From positions 1,178,001-1,242,000 of the forward strand of contig NZ_JAUHMF010000001.1 in the NCBI RefSeq assembly GCF_032334255.1: 64,000 bases of DNA, in the 5' to 3' direction. Position 1 is the stretch's first letter, and each line of letters starts with the position of its first letter. Shown here one piece after another: positions 43,242 through 51,868 of this stretch. A program made the translations under genes and the position numbers. The DNA is from Thermanaerothrix solaris. GTDB lineage: Bacteria; Chloroflexota; Anaerolineae; Anaerolineales; Anaerolineaceae. The notes beneath the pieces were generated by a model that searched no databases, was not told the DNA's origin, and saw only the letters and a program-made list of their open reading frames with translations.

Positions 43242-43283
43242 TGGGTGGCAGCCAAGTTCTCACGGCTGCCACCCAGTGTTTTA
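43242..43283 (+). terminator. Terminator of the exporter operon
   Basis: A perfect 12-base-pair stem, TGGGTGGCAGCC (43242-43253) with GGCTGCCACCCA (43264-43275), ten-base loop, then GTGTTTTAG. It lies 26 bases past the permease stop. Confidence 0.85.
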
Positions 43284-43329
43284 GTCGTGTTATACTTTGA
43301 GCGCATATCCTAACGAGGGTAATTCAAAA

Positions 43330-43950
43330 ATGATTAAAGCCGTGATCTTCGATATGGGAGGGGTGCTTCTACGTACCGAAGACCCCACACCTCGCACCCA
43401 ATTGGCGGGGCAGTATGGATTAAGCGTATCAGCGCTGGAAAATTTGGTTTTCAACAGTGAGAGTTCCATCCGAGCCGAACGCGGCGAGATCTCCGAACAA
43501 GAACACTGGGCTTGGGTCTGCGCCCAATTGGGATTACCACCTTCCGCAATCCAGGACTTACAAACCCAATTTTGGGCCGGTGACCGGCTGGATACCGAAC
43601 TAGTTACCTTCATTAAGAACCTGCGCCCCCACATCAAAACAGGTCTATTGAGCAACGCCTGGACTGGCACCCGTCAAATTGTGGAAGCACGCTATGGCTT
43701 CCTGGATGCGTTCGACGTGGTTATCTTCTCTGCCGAAGTGGGAATGCGCAAACCTGACGCACAGATTTTTCACCACACCCTCAAGCAACTCCAGGTAGCT
43801 CCCCATGAGGCTGTTTTTGTGGATGATCTACTCCCCAACGTCGAGGGAGCACGTCGGGTGGGTTTACACGCCATTCACTTCACCCATCCAACCTCCGTAC
43901 GTGAGGCCATCCAAGCCCTCTTGGACCACCATTTTCAACCCCGCTCATAA
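43330..43950 (+). CDS. HAD-family hydrolase
   Basis: A cytoplasmic phosphatase-like enzyme of 206 residues. The HAD motifs are complete: I, FDMGGVLLRTE with GG in place of the common DGV pattern (nucleophile Asp in VIFDMGG); II, LLSNAW; III, the Lys of GMRKPDAQIF; IV, VFVDDLLPNVEGA. This is the epoxide-hydrolase/YihX-like group acting on small phosphoesters; the substrate is not predictable. ATG 43330; TATACT at 43296-43301 may be its -10 box. Followed by a metallophosphoesterase gene after nine bases. Confidence 0.88.
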   Translation: MIKAVIFDMGGVLLRTEDPTPRTQLAGQYGLSVSALENLVFNSESSIRAERGEISEQEHWAWVCAQLGLPPSAIQDLQTQFWAGDRLDTELVTFIKNLRPHIKTGLLSNAWTGTRQIVEARYGFLDAFDVVIFSAEVGMRKPDAQIFHHTLKQLQVAPHEAVFVDDLLPNVEGARRVGLHAIHFTHPTSVREAIQALLDHHFQPRS

Positions 43951-43959
43951 CCCTGATTT

Positions 43960-44607
43960 ATGCAAGGCCAGATCCACCATCCACCCATGCCCTGGTCGCC
44001 TCCTCCAGAACTTGCTGCACGCCTTCCGCTTATGGTTGCCGTCGTCGCCGATACGCATGTGCCAGACCGCTTTGAGCAGTTACATCCCCACCTGCTCCCG
44101 GCGTTGCACAGTTATCATCCCGACCTAATCCTGCACGCCGGTGATATCTGTATCCCTGAGGTTCTGAAAACCCTTACCACAGTAGCGTCGGTGGTTGCCG
44201 TGCGGGGCAACCGGGATTGGGCTTTTCAGAATACCTTGCCCTGGCAACGCGAGTTCACCCTGGGAGGTGTTACCGTCGCCCTTATGCATGGTCATGGCTC
44301 ATGGCGCACTTACGTCTTAGACAAATGGCAGCACCTTCTCAACGGCTACCAACTGGAACGTTATCGCCAACGCCTACTTAATCAGTCACCCAATGCCCAG
44401 GTCATCATCTTTGGACACACCCATCGCCCGGTAGCCGAGTGGTACCAAGGGCGCTTATTTCTCAATCCTGGTTCTGCCGGAACCGGGGTCAGACCAGATT
44501 ACTTACCTTCCTTTGGTATACTCCATGTTCGATCCCCCGAACAAATTCACGCTACCATCCATCATTTACCACCCTTCCCACGGCGGGGCGTGACTGGTAA
44601 ACCTTAA
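43960..44607 (+). CDS. YfcE/MJ0936-type metallophosphoesterase
   Basis: Calcineurin-like phosphodiesterase with two metal ions. VAVVADTHVPDRF, LILHAGDI, VRGNRDW, LMHGHG and FGHTHRP are the five metal-ligand motifs, and LNPGSAGTG the usual end. 215 residues from ATG 43960; an ATG at 44032, right before VAVVADTH, would give a more typical N-terminus but no start has a clear ribosome site. Likely cotranscribed with the HAD gene. Confidence 0.9.
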   Translation: MQGQIHHPPMPWSPPPELAARLPLMVAVVADTHVPDRFEQLHPHLLPALHSYHPDLILHAGDICIPEVLKTLTTVASVVAVRGNRDWAFQNTLPWQREFTLGGVTVALMHGHGSWRTYVLDKWQHLLNGYQLERYRQRLLNQSPNAQVIIFGHTHRPVAEWYQGRLFLNPGSAGTGVRPDYLPSFGILHVRSPEQIHATIHHLPPFPRRGVTGKP

Positions 44608-44616
44608 GGGTGGCTA

Positions 44617-47238
44617 TTAGCGCAAAGCCACTGTAAGCACTTCGCGCACAATTTGTTCCCCTTCTTCTGCCGTACCTTCTTCCAGTGCCAGAACCACTAC
44701 CAGCGGAGAGCCCTGCCAACTGGGCACCGTACCGGCCAGCACCCACACCACTGCCTTATTGCCGCTCTGGCCGCGACCAAAAGCCATCCAAATCGGCAAA
44801 TTACTATCTGCCCAGGCTTCTAATTGTTGGACCCTACGCCCGGCCAGTTCAACCTTCGTCCCGCTTCCTACCGGTAGCACAATCCACTCTTGTTGGGGTG
44901 ATTTAACCGCCCCAACCAGGTGAATATCCGGGCGCAACCCCTGCTGAAGAACCGCAACCGCCTGCGCCATTTGCAGGGGAGAAAGATACCAACCCGCTTC
45001 GCCAGTGATAAGGCTCTCCAAACTGGCATCAGCGGGCGGTAAACTTGCTTTGGCTATAGGCAGAGGAAGTTGAATAGGAGTTCCCCAACCCAATTCCGAC
45101 CCAAGCGCCGATAATTGCTCCCCACTCAGTCCCTGTGCGAGCGCCAAAGTCACCCATGGGCACCCAGCCTGCGCCGCACTCGCCCAATTGAGCGGAAGTG
45201 CGGGCGTTCGCGCACAGGGGAACCGCCCTTGCGCCGTTTGCAGGGCCAGACTTTGAGGCGAGGTATCGGTCTGTTCTGGTGAAAGCCGTTGAATCCCCCA
45301 TAAGAAAGGCGTCAGCGCTGTGCCCGGCGGATACTGCCCCTGGGTAACCCGATTCAACAACGGGGCGCGTGGATCCGCCTTCCACCGCTCCCAGTCTTCA
45401 TCCAAACGGTTAGGATCATAGGAAGGTTGTGACACCATAGCCAGGATTTCACCGCTCTGGGCATTCAAAATCACCAGAGCGCCTTGTTTCCCCGTCATGG
45501 CAGTATCCGCGGCACGCTGAAGTTCCAAGCTCAGGGTCAATCTTACGTCTAAACCTTGTGGAGGCTGCGCATAGAGCAGGCGCGCCAGCAAGATATTCCA
45601 GGCCGGCTGTCCCACCCACCCTCGCAGGTAGCCATCTAGGCCGGCTTCTAAACCGGTCTTACCCAATTGAGGGTGGATAAACCCCAACGTTGAAGCCAGG
45701 GGAGGATAAAGCACAACCCGCCGATAGTTACCCGCTTGTCCTTCACTTTGAACCAGCACATTTTCCTGGCGATCTAATATCTGACCCCGCGGCACGAAGC
45801 GTTCAGCAACCACCCAACGCAAGTTATCGGCACGGTTGCGCAATGCCTCACCCCGAATTAGCCCCCACCATCCTCCCAGCACCGCGAGTAGGGCTAAAAG
45901 GCCTAGAAATCCACCCCCTACCACCCGAAAAGGTTGCACAGCGGTTACGGGCGTGACCATGGTTTCCTCGGTAGCACTGATTTGAAGTAAAAACAACAGC
46001 GCAACAAAAGAAACGATCAGAGATGACCCCCCATAAGAAACAAAAGGTAGCGTGACTCCGGTCAAGGGGAACAGGCGCAGGTTCCCCCCGATGATCAACG
46101 CTGATTGTCCCCCTAGGTAAACCCCTAATCCAGCCGCCAGTAAACGCCGATAGAGATTAGGTGCACGGACAGCCACAATGAAGCTGCGGGTTACCAGTAA
46201 ACCAATCAACCCCAATAATCCCACCAACCCCAACAGTCCGGTCTCTTCGGTTATGGCCACCGCGATGAAATCCGAATGAGCCACTGGCACAAAACCCGGA
46301 CTACCCAACCCCGGGCCGGTGCCCAAAAGCCCACCCTCGGCCACCGCAATCAGGGATTGGATGATCTGGTATCCCACACCTCCCGCTTGCGACCAAGGAT
46401 CCCACCAGGCTAAAAGGCGGCCATGAATCAAACCAAACACAGCCCCACCGACCCAGGCGGCAAGGATCAACCCAGCCAGGGTAAAGAGCAGAATCCTGCG
46501 TTTCCCCGTTGCTAAATAAAGTACCAATGTATAGAGAATGAGAAGCAATGAAGCAGTGCCTAAATCGCGTTGGATCACCAGGAGTGCTACGGCAATCCCT
46601 ACTACGACCAGGGTTGGCGCTATCAAGGAGGTTAAGTCAAACGAAAAAGGAAGTCGTTCGGCCAGGTAGGCGGCCAGATAAATGAGCAAGAGAATCTTCA
46701 ACGGTTCTGCTGGCTGAAGGTAGAACCCACAACACCCCAACCACAGGCCTGGTCCTTCCCCCGCCGGGTAGGTGCCGAACACCAGGGTTAATGCCACCAG
46801 AAGCAGCCCTAATGCCAGCCAGACGTATTTATACCGCCGCAGCCAGAGCAACAGATTGGGCCAACGCACCCCCATGCCTAAAAGCAGCCAGCCGAAACCC
46901 AGCCAGAGCATCTGCCGCAATCCCAGGCTTGCATCCAGACGCCAAACCGTGAGCAATCCCCAACCGCTCAACAATGCCCCTAACGGTAGTAAATAAGGAT
47001 CATGGTCGCCTAAATACGTCTGAAGGGCGCGCCGTACCCACCAGGCACCTGCGGCCCAAACCGCAAATCCCATCCAATGGCGCCAGTTAAGCGCCGTCTG
47101 CAGGGTATGCACCCGCACCGCCGGTGCCAGGGTAAGAATTAAAGCGTAGAGGAAAAGGAAAGCCGCCGCCAAATTAAGGAGACGGCTTTCCTTGATTGCG
47201 TTATCAAGAAAGGACGAAGACTTGAAGAGAGTGTTCAC
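44617..47238 (-). CDS. RodA/FtsW glycosyltransferase fused to an inactive PbpA-like transpeptidase domain
   Basis: 873 residues. Residues 1-425 are a SEDS peptidoglycan polymerase with about 12 membrane helices: DPWSQAGGVGYQIIQSLIAV, then VAHSDFIAVAITEETGLLG with the likely catalytic Asp 323, and GVTLPFVSYGGSS. A membrane helix near 440-462 leads into a class B PBP domain like actinobacterial PbpA (FVPRGQILDRQENVLVQS, KTGLEAGLDGYLRG). The active-site motif reads YPPGTALTPF at 636-645 where PbpA has YPPGSTFKP, so Ser and Lys are both replaced, and no KTGT is found. Translation is coupled to mtnP by a four-base overlap. Confidence 0.92.
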   Translation of the reverse strand: MNTLFKSSSFLDNAIKESRLLNLAAAFLFLYALILTLAPAVRVHTLQTALNWRHWMGFAVWAAGAWWVRRALQTYLGDHDPYLLPLGALLSGWGLLTVWRLDASLGLRQMLWLGFGWLLLGMGVRWPNLLLWLRRYKYVWLALGLLLVALTLVFGTYPAGEGPGLWLGCCGFYLQPAEPLKILLLIYLAAYLAERLPFSFDLTSLIAPTLVVVGIAVALLVIQRDLGTASLLLILYTLVLYLATGKRRILLFTLAGLILAAWVGGAVFGLIHGRLLAWWDPWSQAGGVGYQIIQSLIAVAEGGLLGTGPGLGSPGFVPVAHSDFIAVAITEETGLLGLVGLLGLIGLLVTRSFIVAVRAPNLYRRLLAAGLGVYLGGQSALIIGGNLRLFPLTGVTLPFVSYGGSSLIVSFVALLFLLQISATEETMVTPVTAVQPFRVVGGGFLGLLALLAVLGGWWGLIRGEALRNRADNLRWVVAERFVPRGQILDRQENVLVQSEGQAGNYRRVVLYPPLASTLGFIHPQLGKTGLEAGLDGYLRGWVGQPAWNILLARLLYAQPPQGLDVRLTLSLELQRAADTAMTGKQGALVILNAQSGEILAMVSQPSYDPNRLDEDWERWKADPRAPLLNRVTQGQYPPGTALTPFLWGIQRLSPEQTDTSPQSLALQTAQGRFPCARTPALPLNWASAAQAGCPWVTLALAQGLSGEQLSALGSELGWGTPIQLPLPIAKASLPPADASLESLITGEAGWYLSPLQMAQAVAVLQQGLRPDIHLVGAVKSPQQEWIVLPVGSGTKVELAGRRVQQLEAWADSNLPIWMAFGRGQSGNKAVVWVLAGTVPSWQGSPLVVVLALEEGTAEEGEQIVREVLTVALR

Positions 47239-48104
47239 GCCGGGAGGTATTTATCCACCAACAAACTTAATTTACGCCGCGTTTCGAGGGGAATCTTCTC
47301 CGGGGCGGTAATCAGGGCTTTGGAAAGGGCTTGCGGGCATTCGCAGGTGCGTACCCCGTCTAATAATCCCACCAGGTTCCGAATCACCTCTTGAGCGGCT
47401 TGAACATTTTCGCTGAGCGTACGGATCACCATCTCCACGCTCACCGGCTCTTCGCTGGTATGCCAGACATCATAATCAGTGACATGTGCCAGAACCGCAT
47501 AACACAACTCGGCTTCACGGGCCAGGAATGCCTCAGGGCAGGTAGTCATGCCGATTATGGACATACCCCACGCCCGATACAGATTAGATTCGGCGCGCGT
47601 GGAAAAACGAGGTCCTTCAATGGTGATAAACGTTCCGCCCCGATGGACCGTAGCCCCGCTCCCAGAGGCTGCGCGGTAAAGCAAACCCGAGAGATTGGGA
47701 CAGAAGGGATCAGCCACACCAATGTGGGCCACCAGGCCCTCGCCGAAGAATGAACGTTGCCGGGCCCGGGTGAAGTCAAATAATTGATCTGGCACCACAA
47801 AATGCCCCGGACGATAATCATCCCGCAGTGAGCCGCACGCGCTCACACCGACGACATACTCTACCCCCAGTTGTTTCAAGGCGTAGATGTTGGCACGATA
47901 ATTCACCTCGCTGGGAAGGATAAAGTGCCCCAGCCCATGCCGCGCCAGAAACGCGATCCGCTTGCCTTCTAAGGTGCCCAGCACGATGGGAGAACTGGGC
48001 GAACCGAACGGCGTTTCGACCTCGATAGTCTCCACATTCTCTAAAGCACTGAACCGATACAACCCCGAACCACCGATGACACCGAGAATGGGTTTTTCGT
48101 TCAT
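47235..48104 (-). CDS. mtnP: S-methyl-5'-thioadenosine phosphorylase
   Basis: Splits methylthioadenosine with phosphate into adenine and methylthioribose 1-phosphate in methionine salvage. GVIGGSGLYRF, RHGLGHFILPSEVNYRANIY, ITIEGPRFSTRAES and GMTTCPEAFLAREAELCYA define the family; TDYD supplies the Asp that favours 6-amino purines, so MTA is more likely than inosine. 289 residues. It overlaps the genes on both sides by four bases, which ties a salvage enzyme into a cell-wall operon. Confidence 0.92.
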   Translation of the reverse strand: MNEKPILGVIGGSGLYRFSALENVETIEVETPFGSPSSPIVLGTLEGKRIAFLARHGLGHFILPSEVNYRANIYALKQLGVEYVVGVSACGSLRDDYRPGHFVVPDQLFDFTRARQRSFFGEGLVAHIGVADPFCPNLSGLLYRAASGSGATVHRGGTFITIEGPRFSTRAESNLYRAWGMSIIGMTTCPEAFLAREAELCYAVLAHVTDYDVWHTSEEPVSVEMVIRTLSENVQAAQEVIRNLVGLLDGVRTCECPQALSKALITAPEKIPLETRRKLSLLVDKYLPA

Positions 48105-48547
48105 ACCTCCTCCTGTGATTGAATTTGAATGCGCAGCAGGGCCTGACCGCAGCGCAGAGTATCCCCAGAAACGACCACTGTGGGCATCTGCACCCGTTCG
48201 TCATTCAGAAACGTACCATTCGTTGAATGTAGATCCTCAACCCACCATTGGTGATCCCGATAACGTAAACGCACATGACGAGTTGAAACCGTCTCATCCT
48301 TTAGAACCACCTGACAAGAGGGATGTCTTCCTACCAGGATCTCCCGCTCCACAAACCGATAAACTTGATTTTCCCCTTCTTTTTCAGAGACGACTTCCAG
48401 GGCAATCGCGGGTGTCGCCTCCCGGGCCCCACGTTGCAAATGAAAATTCAGTTCACGCCACAGGGTCAGTAGTGCCCAGCCCAGGAATGCATAGAGCACA
48501 ACCGCCAGCAAAATGCGCAAAATAAGCACGAAAATACCGGTGATCAT
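48101..48547 (-). CDS. Membrane-anchored FHA-domain protein, FhaB-like
   Basis: 148 residues: one N-terminal membrane helix (about 4-28), a short linker, then a forkhead-associated domain that binds phosphothreonine. ILVGRHPSCQVVLKDETVST followed by RHVRLRY and DLHSTNGTFLNDERV are the FHA core. The build matches actinobacterial FhaB (FipA), which joins phosphorylation to cell-wall synthesis. No Ser/Thr kinase gene is in the window. It overlaps mtnP by four bases and follows fhaA by three. Confidence 0.88.
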   Translation of the reverse strand: MITGIFVLILRILLAVVLYAFLGWALLTLWRELNFHLQRGAREATPAIALEVVSEKEGENQVYRFVEREILVGRHPSCQVVLKDETVSTRHVRLRYRDHQWWVEDLHSTNGTFLNDERVQMPTVVVSGDTLRCGQALLRIQIQSQEEV

Positions 48548-48550
48548 ACA

Positions 48551-49297
48551 TTATTCCATAGGTTGGGTTCCGGCTGTGCCATCGGGCTGACTCTCTTCTC
48601 CATAGATCAAAGGGACACCAGCCAGTGAGATCACATCCCCTGCCTGCAGTTCACGCTGGAAAATACGCTCTCCATTAACATAAGTGCCACCAGTCGAATT
48701 GAGGTCGAAAAGCACAAAACAGTCACCAACGCGACGAATCTGCGCGTGATGACGAGAAACGCGCAAATCGGTAATGACCAGCGTGTTATCGCTGTGACGA
48801 CCAATGCTGATCACGCTTTGTTCCAGGGGGAATACCTCCTGGCCTCGCACGATCAGAAAGGCCCGACGCCCATGTGGCACACGAGACTCCGGCTCCGCGT
48901 TTAGCGTGATGACTGCTGTTTCGCCCAACCTCTCATCCTCCCATTCCCAATGAACACGCATTTCATCCCCTTCGAGATTGGGATTCTCCCTTAGCACAAT
49001 CTGAGGGGTTCCCAGGAAGTTAAACCCTGCCTCTCCAGCCAATTCTTCCAATGCCCGAATCAAAGGCGCTTGCCAATCACCTTTGCGATGCCATGTGGCG
49101 TAAATCGCGTGCGGCACCTCAATGACACAGAGATTCGGCAACGGGCGCCCGGTAGGTTGATTGAGCAAAGCGGTTTGCAGAGCCTCAAAGAGATGACGTG
49201 ACCAGTCTTCGGTATGATCGCGCCAGGGTACACGCCCCAGGTAATCCTCAACCAGGGCGCGCAGGCGCTGTTCAAGGTGTTCGAGACGAAAACCCAT
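48551..49297 (-). CDS. FHA-domain protein with N-terminal DUF3662-type domain, FhaA-like
   Basis: 248 residues. The first 110 or so resemble the N-terminal domain of actinobacterial FhaA (LEHLEQRLRALVEDYLGRVP at the start); the C-terminal 90 are an FHA domain with ISIGRHSDNTLVITDLRVSR followed by HHAQIRR and DLNSTGGTYVNGERI. Mycobacterial FhaA binds phosphorylated proteins of the lipid II flippase complex. The ATG at 49297 has no ribosome site and lies where the promoter predicts transcription to start, so the mRNA may be leaderless. Confidence 0.85.
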   Translation of the reverse strand: MGFRLEHLEQRLRALVEDYLGRVPWRDHTEDWSRHLFEALQTALLNQPTGRPLPNLCVIEVPHAIYATWHRKGDWQAPLIRALEELAGEAGFNFLGTPQIVLRENPNLEGDEMRVHWEWEDERLGETAVITLNAEPESRVPHGRRAFLIVRGQEVFPLEQSVISIGRHSDNTLVITDLRVSRHHAQIRRVGDCFVLFDLNSTGGTYVNGERIFQRELQAGDVISLAGVPLIYGEESQPDGTAGTQPME

Positions 49298-49301
49298 ACG
49301 T

Positions 49302-49332
49302 TATAATATTATAAGACACAACCTGAATCAAA
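49302..49332 (-). promoter_or_regulatory. Promoter for fhaA with palindromic TATAATATTATA
   Basis: 49302-49313 is a perfect 12-base palindrome that holds a TATAAT-like box on both strands. For the minus strand, TTGATT (49326-49331), a 17-base spacer and TATTAT (49303-49308) place the start at about 49296, on the fhaA ATG. The plus-strand box could serve the archease gene, but its -35 is poor. Confidence 0.6.
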
Positions 49333-49360
49333 AAATGAAGCCCGGTCAAGCCAACCTTCC

Positions 49361-49777
49361 ATGAACACGGTGCCCATCTCAGGCTTTGAAGAAATCCGCC
49401 ATACCGCCGATTGGGCGTTACGGGTATGGGCGCCGGATTTAGCTACCCTCTTCACCCAAGCAGCCCGTGGGATGTATTACCTGGAAGGTGTGGAAACGGC
49501 ACCAGATCCTCAAGTAGACCGTCAGATTACCCTCCGCGGCGAAGATTTTGAAAGCCTATTGGTAGCCTTCTTGAATGAACTGCTTTATCTGCAAGAAACC
49601 GAGCGGCTGGCGTTTGAGATCCTCCACTGCAACATTCACGACCATGTCTTAGACGTCTTGGTTTTGGGTAAGCCTATTCGCCACCTCAACAAGGCCATCA
49701 AAGCCGTCACCTTTCACAATTTAGCCATTCGTTCCACACCTCAAGGGCTTGAAACGATCCTTACGTTCGACGTTTGA
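49361..49777 (+). CDS. Archease
   Basis: 138 residues. Archease speeds guanylylation and turnover of the RNA ligase RtcB. GFEEIRHTADWALRVWAPDL at the start holds the conserved HTAD Asp, with FLNELLYLQETERLAF and IKAVTFHNLAI typical further on, and the terminal LTFDV with another metal-site Asp. It lies directly before rtcB (117 bases), the expected partner. No clear ribosome site before ATG 49361. Confidence 0.92.
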   Translation: MNTVPISGFEEIRHTADWALRVWAPDLATLFTQAARGMYYLEGVETAPDPQVDRQITLRGEDFESLLVAFLNELLYLQETERLAFEILHCNIHDHVLDVLVLGKPIRHLNKAIKAVTFHNLAIRSTPQGLETILTFDV

Positions 49778-49894
49778 TCATCACCGTTGTAGACCTTATT
49801 ACAAAGGCTACCGCCGAGGCTGATAGAAAGCCACCACTCGCCGCTTCTTTTATCGTGCAATTTGGGATGGACGGATGAGAATGGAGGTGCTGCC

Positions 49895-51346
49895 ATGATC
49901 CGTTTACAAGATATTCGTAAAGTTAACGACTATGAGTGGGAAATCCCGGCGACCTACCGCTCGGATATGCGTGCCTCGGTGCGCCTTTTTGTTACCCGCC
50001 GCCTGCTTGAGGCCTCACTTGAAGATCTCTCCCTCGAACAGGCCATTAATGCCGCCACCTTGCCCGGTGTGGTGGATCCGGTGGTCGTGATGCCGGATAT
50101 GCACCAAGGGTATGGCTTTCCCATTGGTGGGGTTGCGGCTACCCGAGTCTCAGATGGCGTGGTTTCACCCGGTGCCATTGGTTATGATATCAATTGTGGG
50201 GTGCGCTTACTAGCCTCACAAATTCCTTACGAGCAAGCATTACCTTATCTCGACAACCTGGCCTCAGCCTTGAATCGCTACTGCCCGAGTGGGGTGGGAA
50301 CCGAAGGCGAATACCGTCTCAGCCATGAGGAATTGGATCAAGTTTGCCGCCTAGGTGCGCGCTGGGCCCTCAAGCGCGGTCTGGCCAGTGAAGAGGATCT
50401 ACGCCGCACCGAAGAAGGGGGTTGTCTCGAAGGGGCGGACCCTAACAAAGTGAGCCACAAAGCGAAGGAACGCGGCCGCACCCAACTGGGCACTCTGGGG
50501 GCAGGTAACCACTTCCTTGAAGTTGATGTCATCGAACAAATCTTTGACCCCGAGGCCGCTCAGGCGATGGGGCTGCAGGAAGGCAACCTCGCGCTTTTGA
50601 TCCATTGCGGATCGCGTGGATTCGGTCATCAAATTTGCACGGATTACGTTCAGGATCTGCAGAGTGCCGTTAAGAAATACGGTATTCACCTGCCCGACCG
50701 CGAACTGGTTTGTGCCCCCATTAACTCACCCGAAGGGCGTGATTATCTGGCTGCCATGCGTGCCGCCGCAAATTATGCCTTTTGCAACCGACAATTGCTG
50801 GCCCACGCCGCCCGTCGCGCTTTTGAAGAGGTCTTTGCCGGCAAAGTGCGCAACTGGCATCTGCACCAGGTTTACGATATCGCCCATAATATGGGAAAGA
50901 TTGAGACGCATATCGTCAATGGAAAACCCCTTAAGGTTTGCGTTCATCGTAAGGGAGCCACACGTGCCTTTGGACCTGGATTTCCTGAATTGCCTGAAGA
51001 ATACCGCCACCTAGGGCAACCCGTATTGGTGCCGGGAAGCATGGGCACGGCCTCATGGGTGCTCATTGGCACGGAAACCAGCATGCAACGCTCATGGGGT
51101 TCCACTTGCCACGGCGCCGGGCGTGTCCTTAGCCGCCACAAAGCCAAGAAAGAGATTCGGGGTGAGCGATTGCGCGACGAACTTGAGAAGCGCGGCATCC
51201 ACGTGCGCGCCGGCTCCATGTCGGGATTGGCCGAAGAAGCGCCGCAGGCTTATAAAGATGTGGATGAGGTGGTCGAAACCGTTGCCGGCGCAGGGATTGC
51301 GCGCAAGGTCGCCCGCCTGCGCCCGGTGGCCGTGATCAAGGGTTAG
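49895..51346 (+). CDS. rtcB: tRNA-splicing/RNA-repair ligase RtcB
   Basis: Joins RNA ends with 2',3'-cyclic phosphate or 3'-phosphate to 5'-OH ends using GTP and Mn. VVMPDMHQGYGFPIGGVAAT, GYDINCGVRLL (metal Cys), LGTLGAGNHFLEVD and the nucleotidyl His in STCHGAGRVLSR are all present; 483 residues. ATG 49895 with GGAGG upstream. With archease it forms a complete repair pair. Its stop overlaps the ybaK stop on the other strand (TTAG). Confidence 0.96.
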   Translation: MIRLQDIRKVNDYEWEIPATYRSDMRASVRLFVTRRLLEASLEDLSLEQAINAATLPGVVDPVVVMPDMHQGYGFPIGGVAATRVSDGVVSPGAIGYDINCGVRLLASQIPYEQALPYLDNLASALNRYCPSGVGTEGEYRLSHEELDQVCRLGARWALKRGLASEEDLRRTEEGGCLEGADPNKVSHKAKERGRTQLGTLGAGNHFLEVDVIEQIFDPEAAQAMGLQEGNLALLIHCGSRGFGHQICTDYVQDLQSAVKKYGIHLPDRELVCAPINSPEGRDYLAAMRAAANYAFCNRQLLAHAARRAFEEVFAGKVRNWHLHQVYDIAHNMGKIETHIVNGKPLKVCVHRKGATRAFGPGFPELPEEYRHLGQPVLVPGSMGTASWVLIGTETSMQRSWGSTCHGAGRVLSRHKAKKEIRGERLRDELEKRGIHVRAGSMSGLAEEAPQAYKDVDEVVETVAGAGIARKVARLRPVAVIKG

Positions 51347-51861
51347 AGGTCGTCTTCCCCAAACTCTGCAGTTTCACCCTCCGCCAACGGTCGGCTGATC
51401 TGGGCCGTGCGCGCGCGAGTCAAGTCTAAAAAAGCCCGCACCGGCAACCTCAAGTTAAGACCGCGTTGTCCCCCAGAAACATGAAACGTTTCTTCATCTA
51501 ACGCGCTCTCGTCCACAACCACCTGAAACCCTCGTTGCAGTAATGCCAGTGCCGAGATTCCCCCGGCTTGTAAGCCGGTCAATTGTTCAGCTTCACGCTG
51601 GGTAGGCACGCGAAGTTTTTTCTCCCCCAAGAAGGCCGCCAATGCTTTGAGGTCCACAGCACGCGTGCCCGGGATAACGGCTAAGATCGGTTTACCCCCA
51701 CCTTCGCGCACCACCACAATGGTTTTAAATACTCGCTGAGGTGGCACCCCCAAACGGCGCGCCGTCTCCAATGCTCCCAGTTTTTGAGGGGGTAACTCAA
51801 ACACCTCAAAAGGAATATGGCGCGCCTTAAGTAATCGAATCACGTTATTGGTCGCCACCAT
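51343..51861 (-). CDS. ybaK: Cys-tRNA(Pro) deacylase, YbaK/EbsC family
   Basis: Edits mischarged Cys-tRNA(Pro). The 172 residues form one YbaK domain: ALETARRLGVPPQRVFKTIV, with the key Lys of FKT, then VIPGTRAVDLKALAAFLGEK and GLQAGGISALALLQ and VVDESALDEETFHVSGGQRG. Minus strand, seven bases after the PHP gene, convergent with rtcB. Confidence 0.92.
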   Translation of the reverse strand: MVATNNVIRLLKARHIPFEVFELPPQKLGALETARRLGVPPQRVFKTIVVVREGGGKPILAVIPGTRAVDLKALAAFLGEKKLRVPTQREAEQLTGLQAGGISALALLQRGFQVVVDESALDEETFHVSGGQRGLNLRLPVRAFLDLTRARTAQISRPLAEGETAEFGEDDL

Positions 51862-51868
51862 AATTTAC

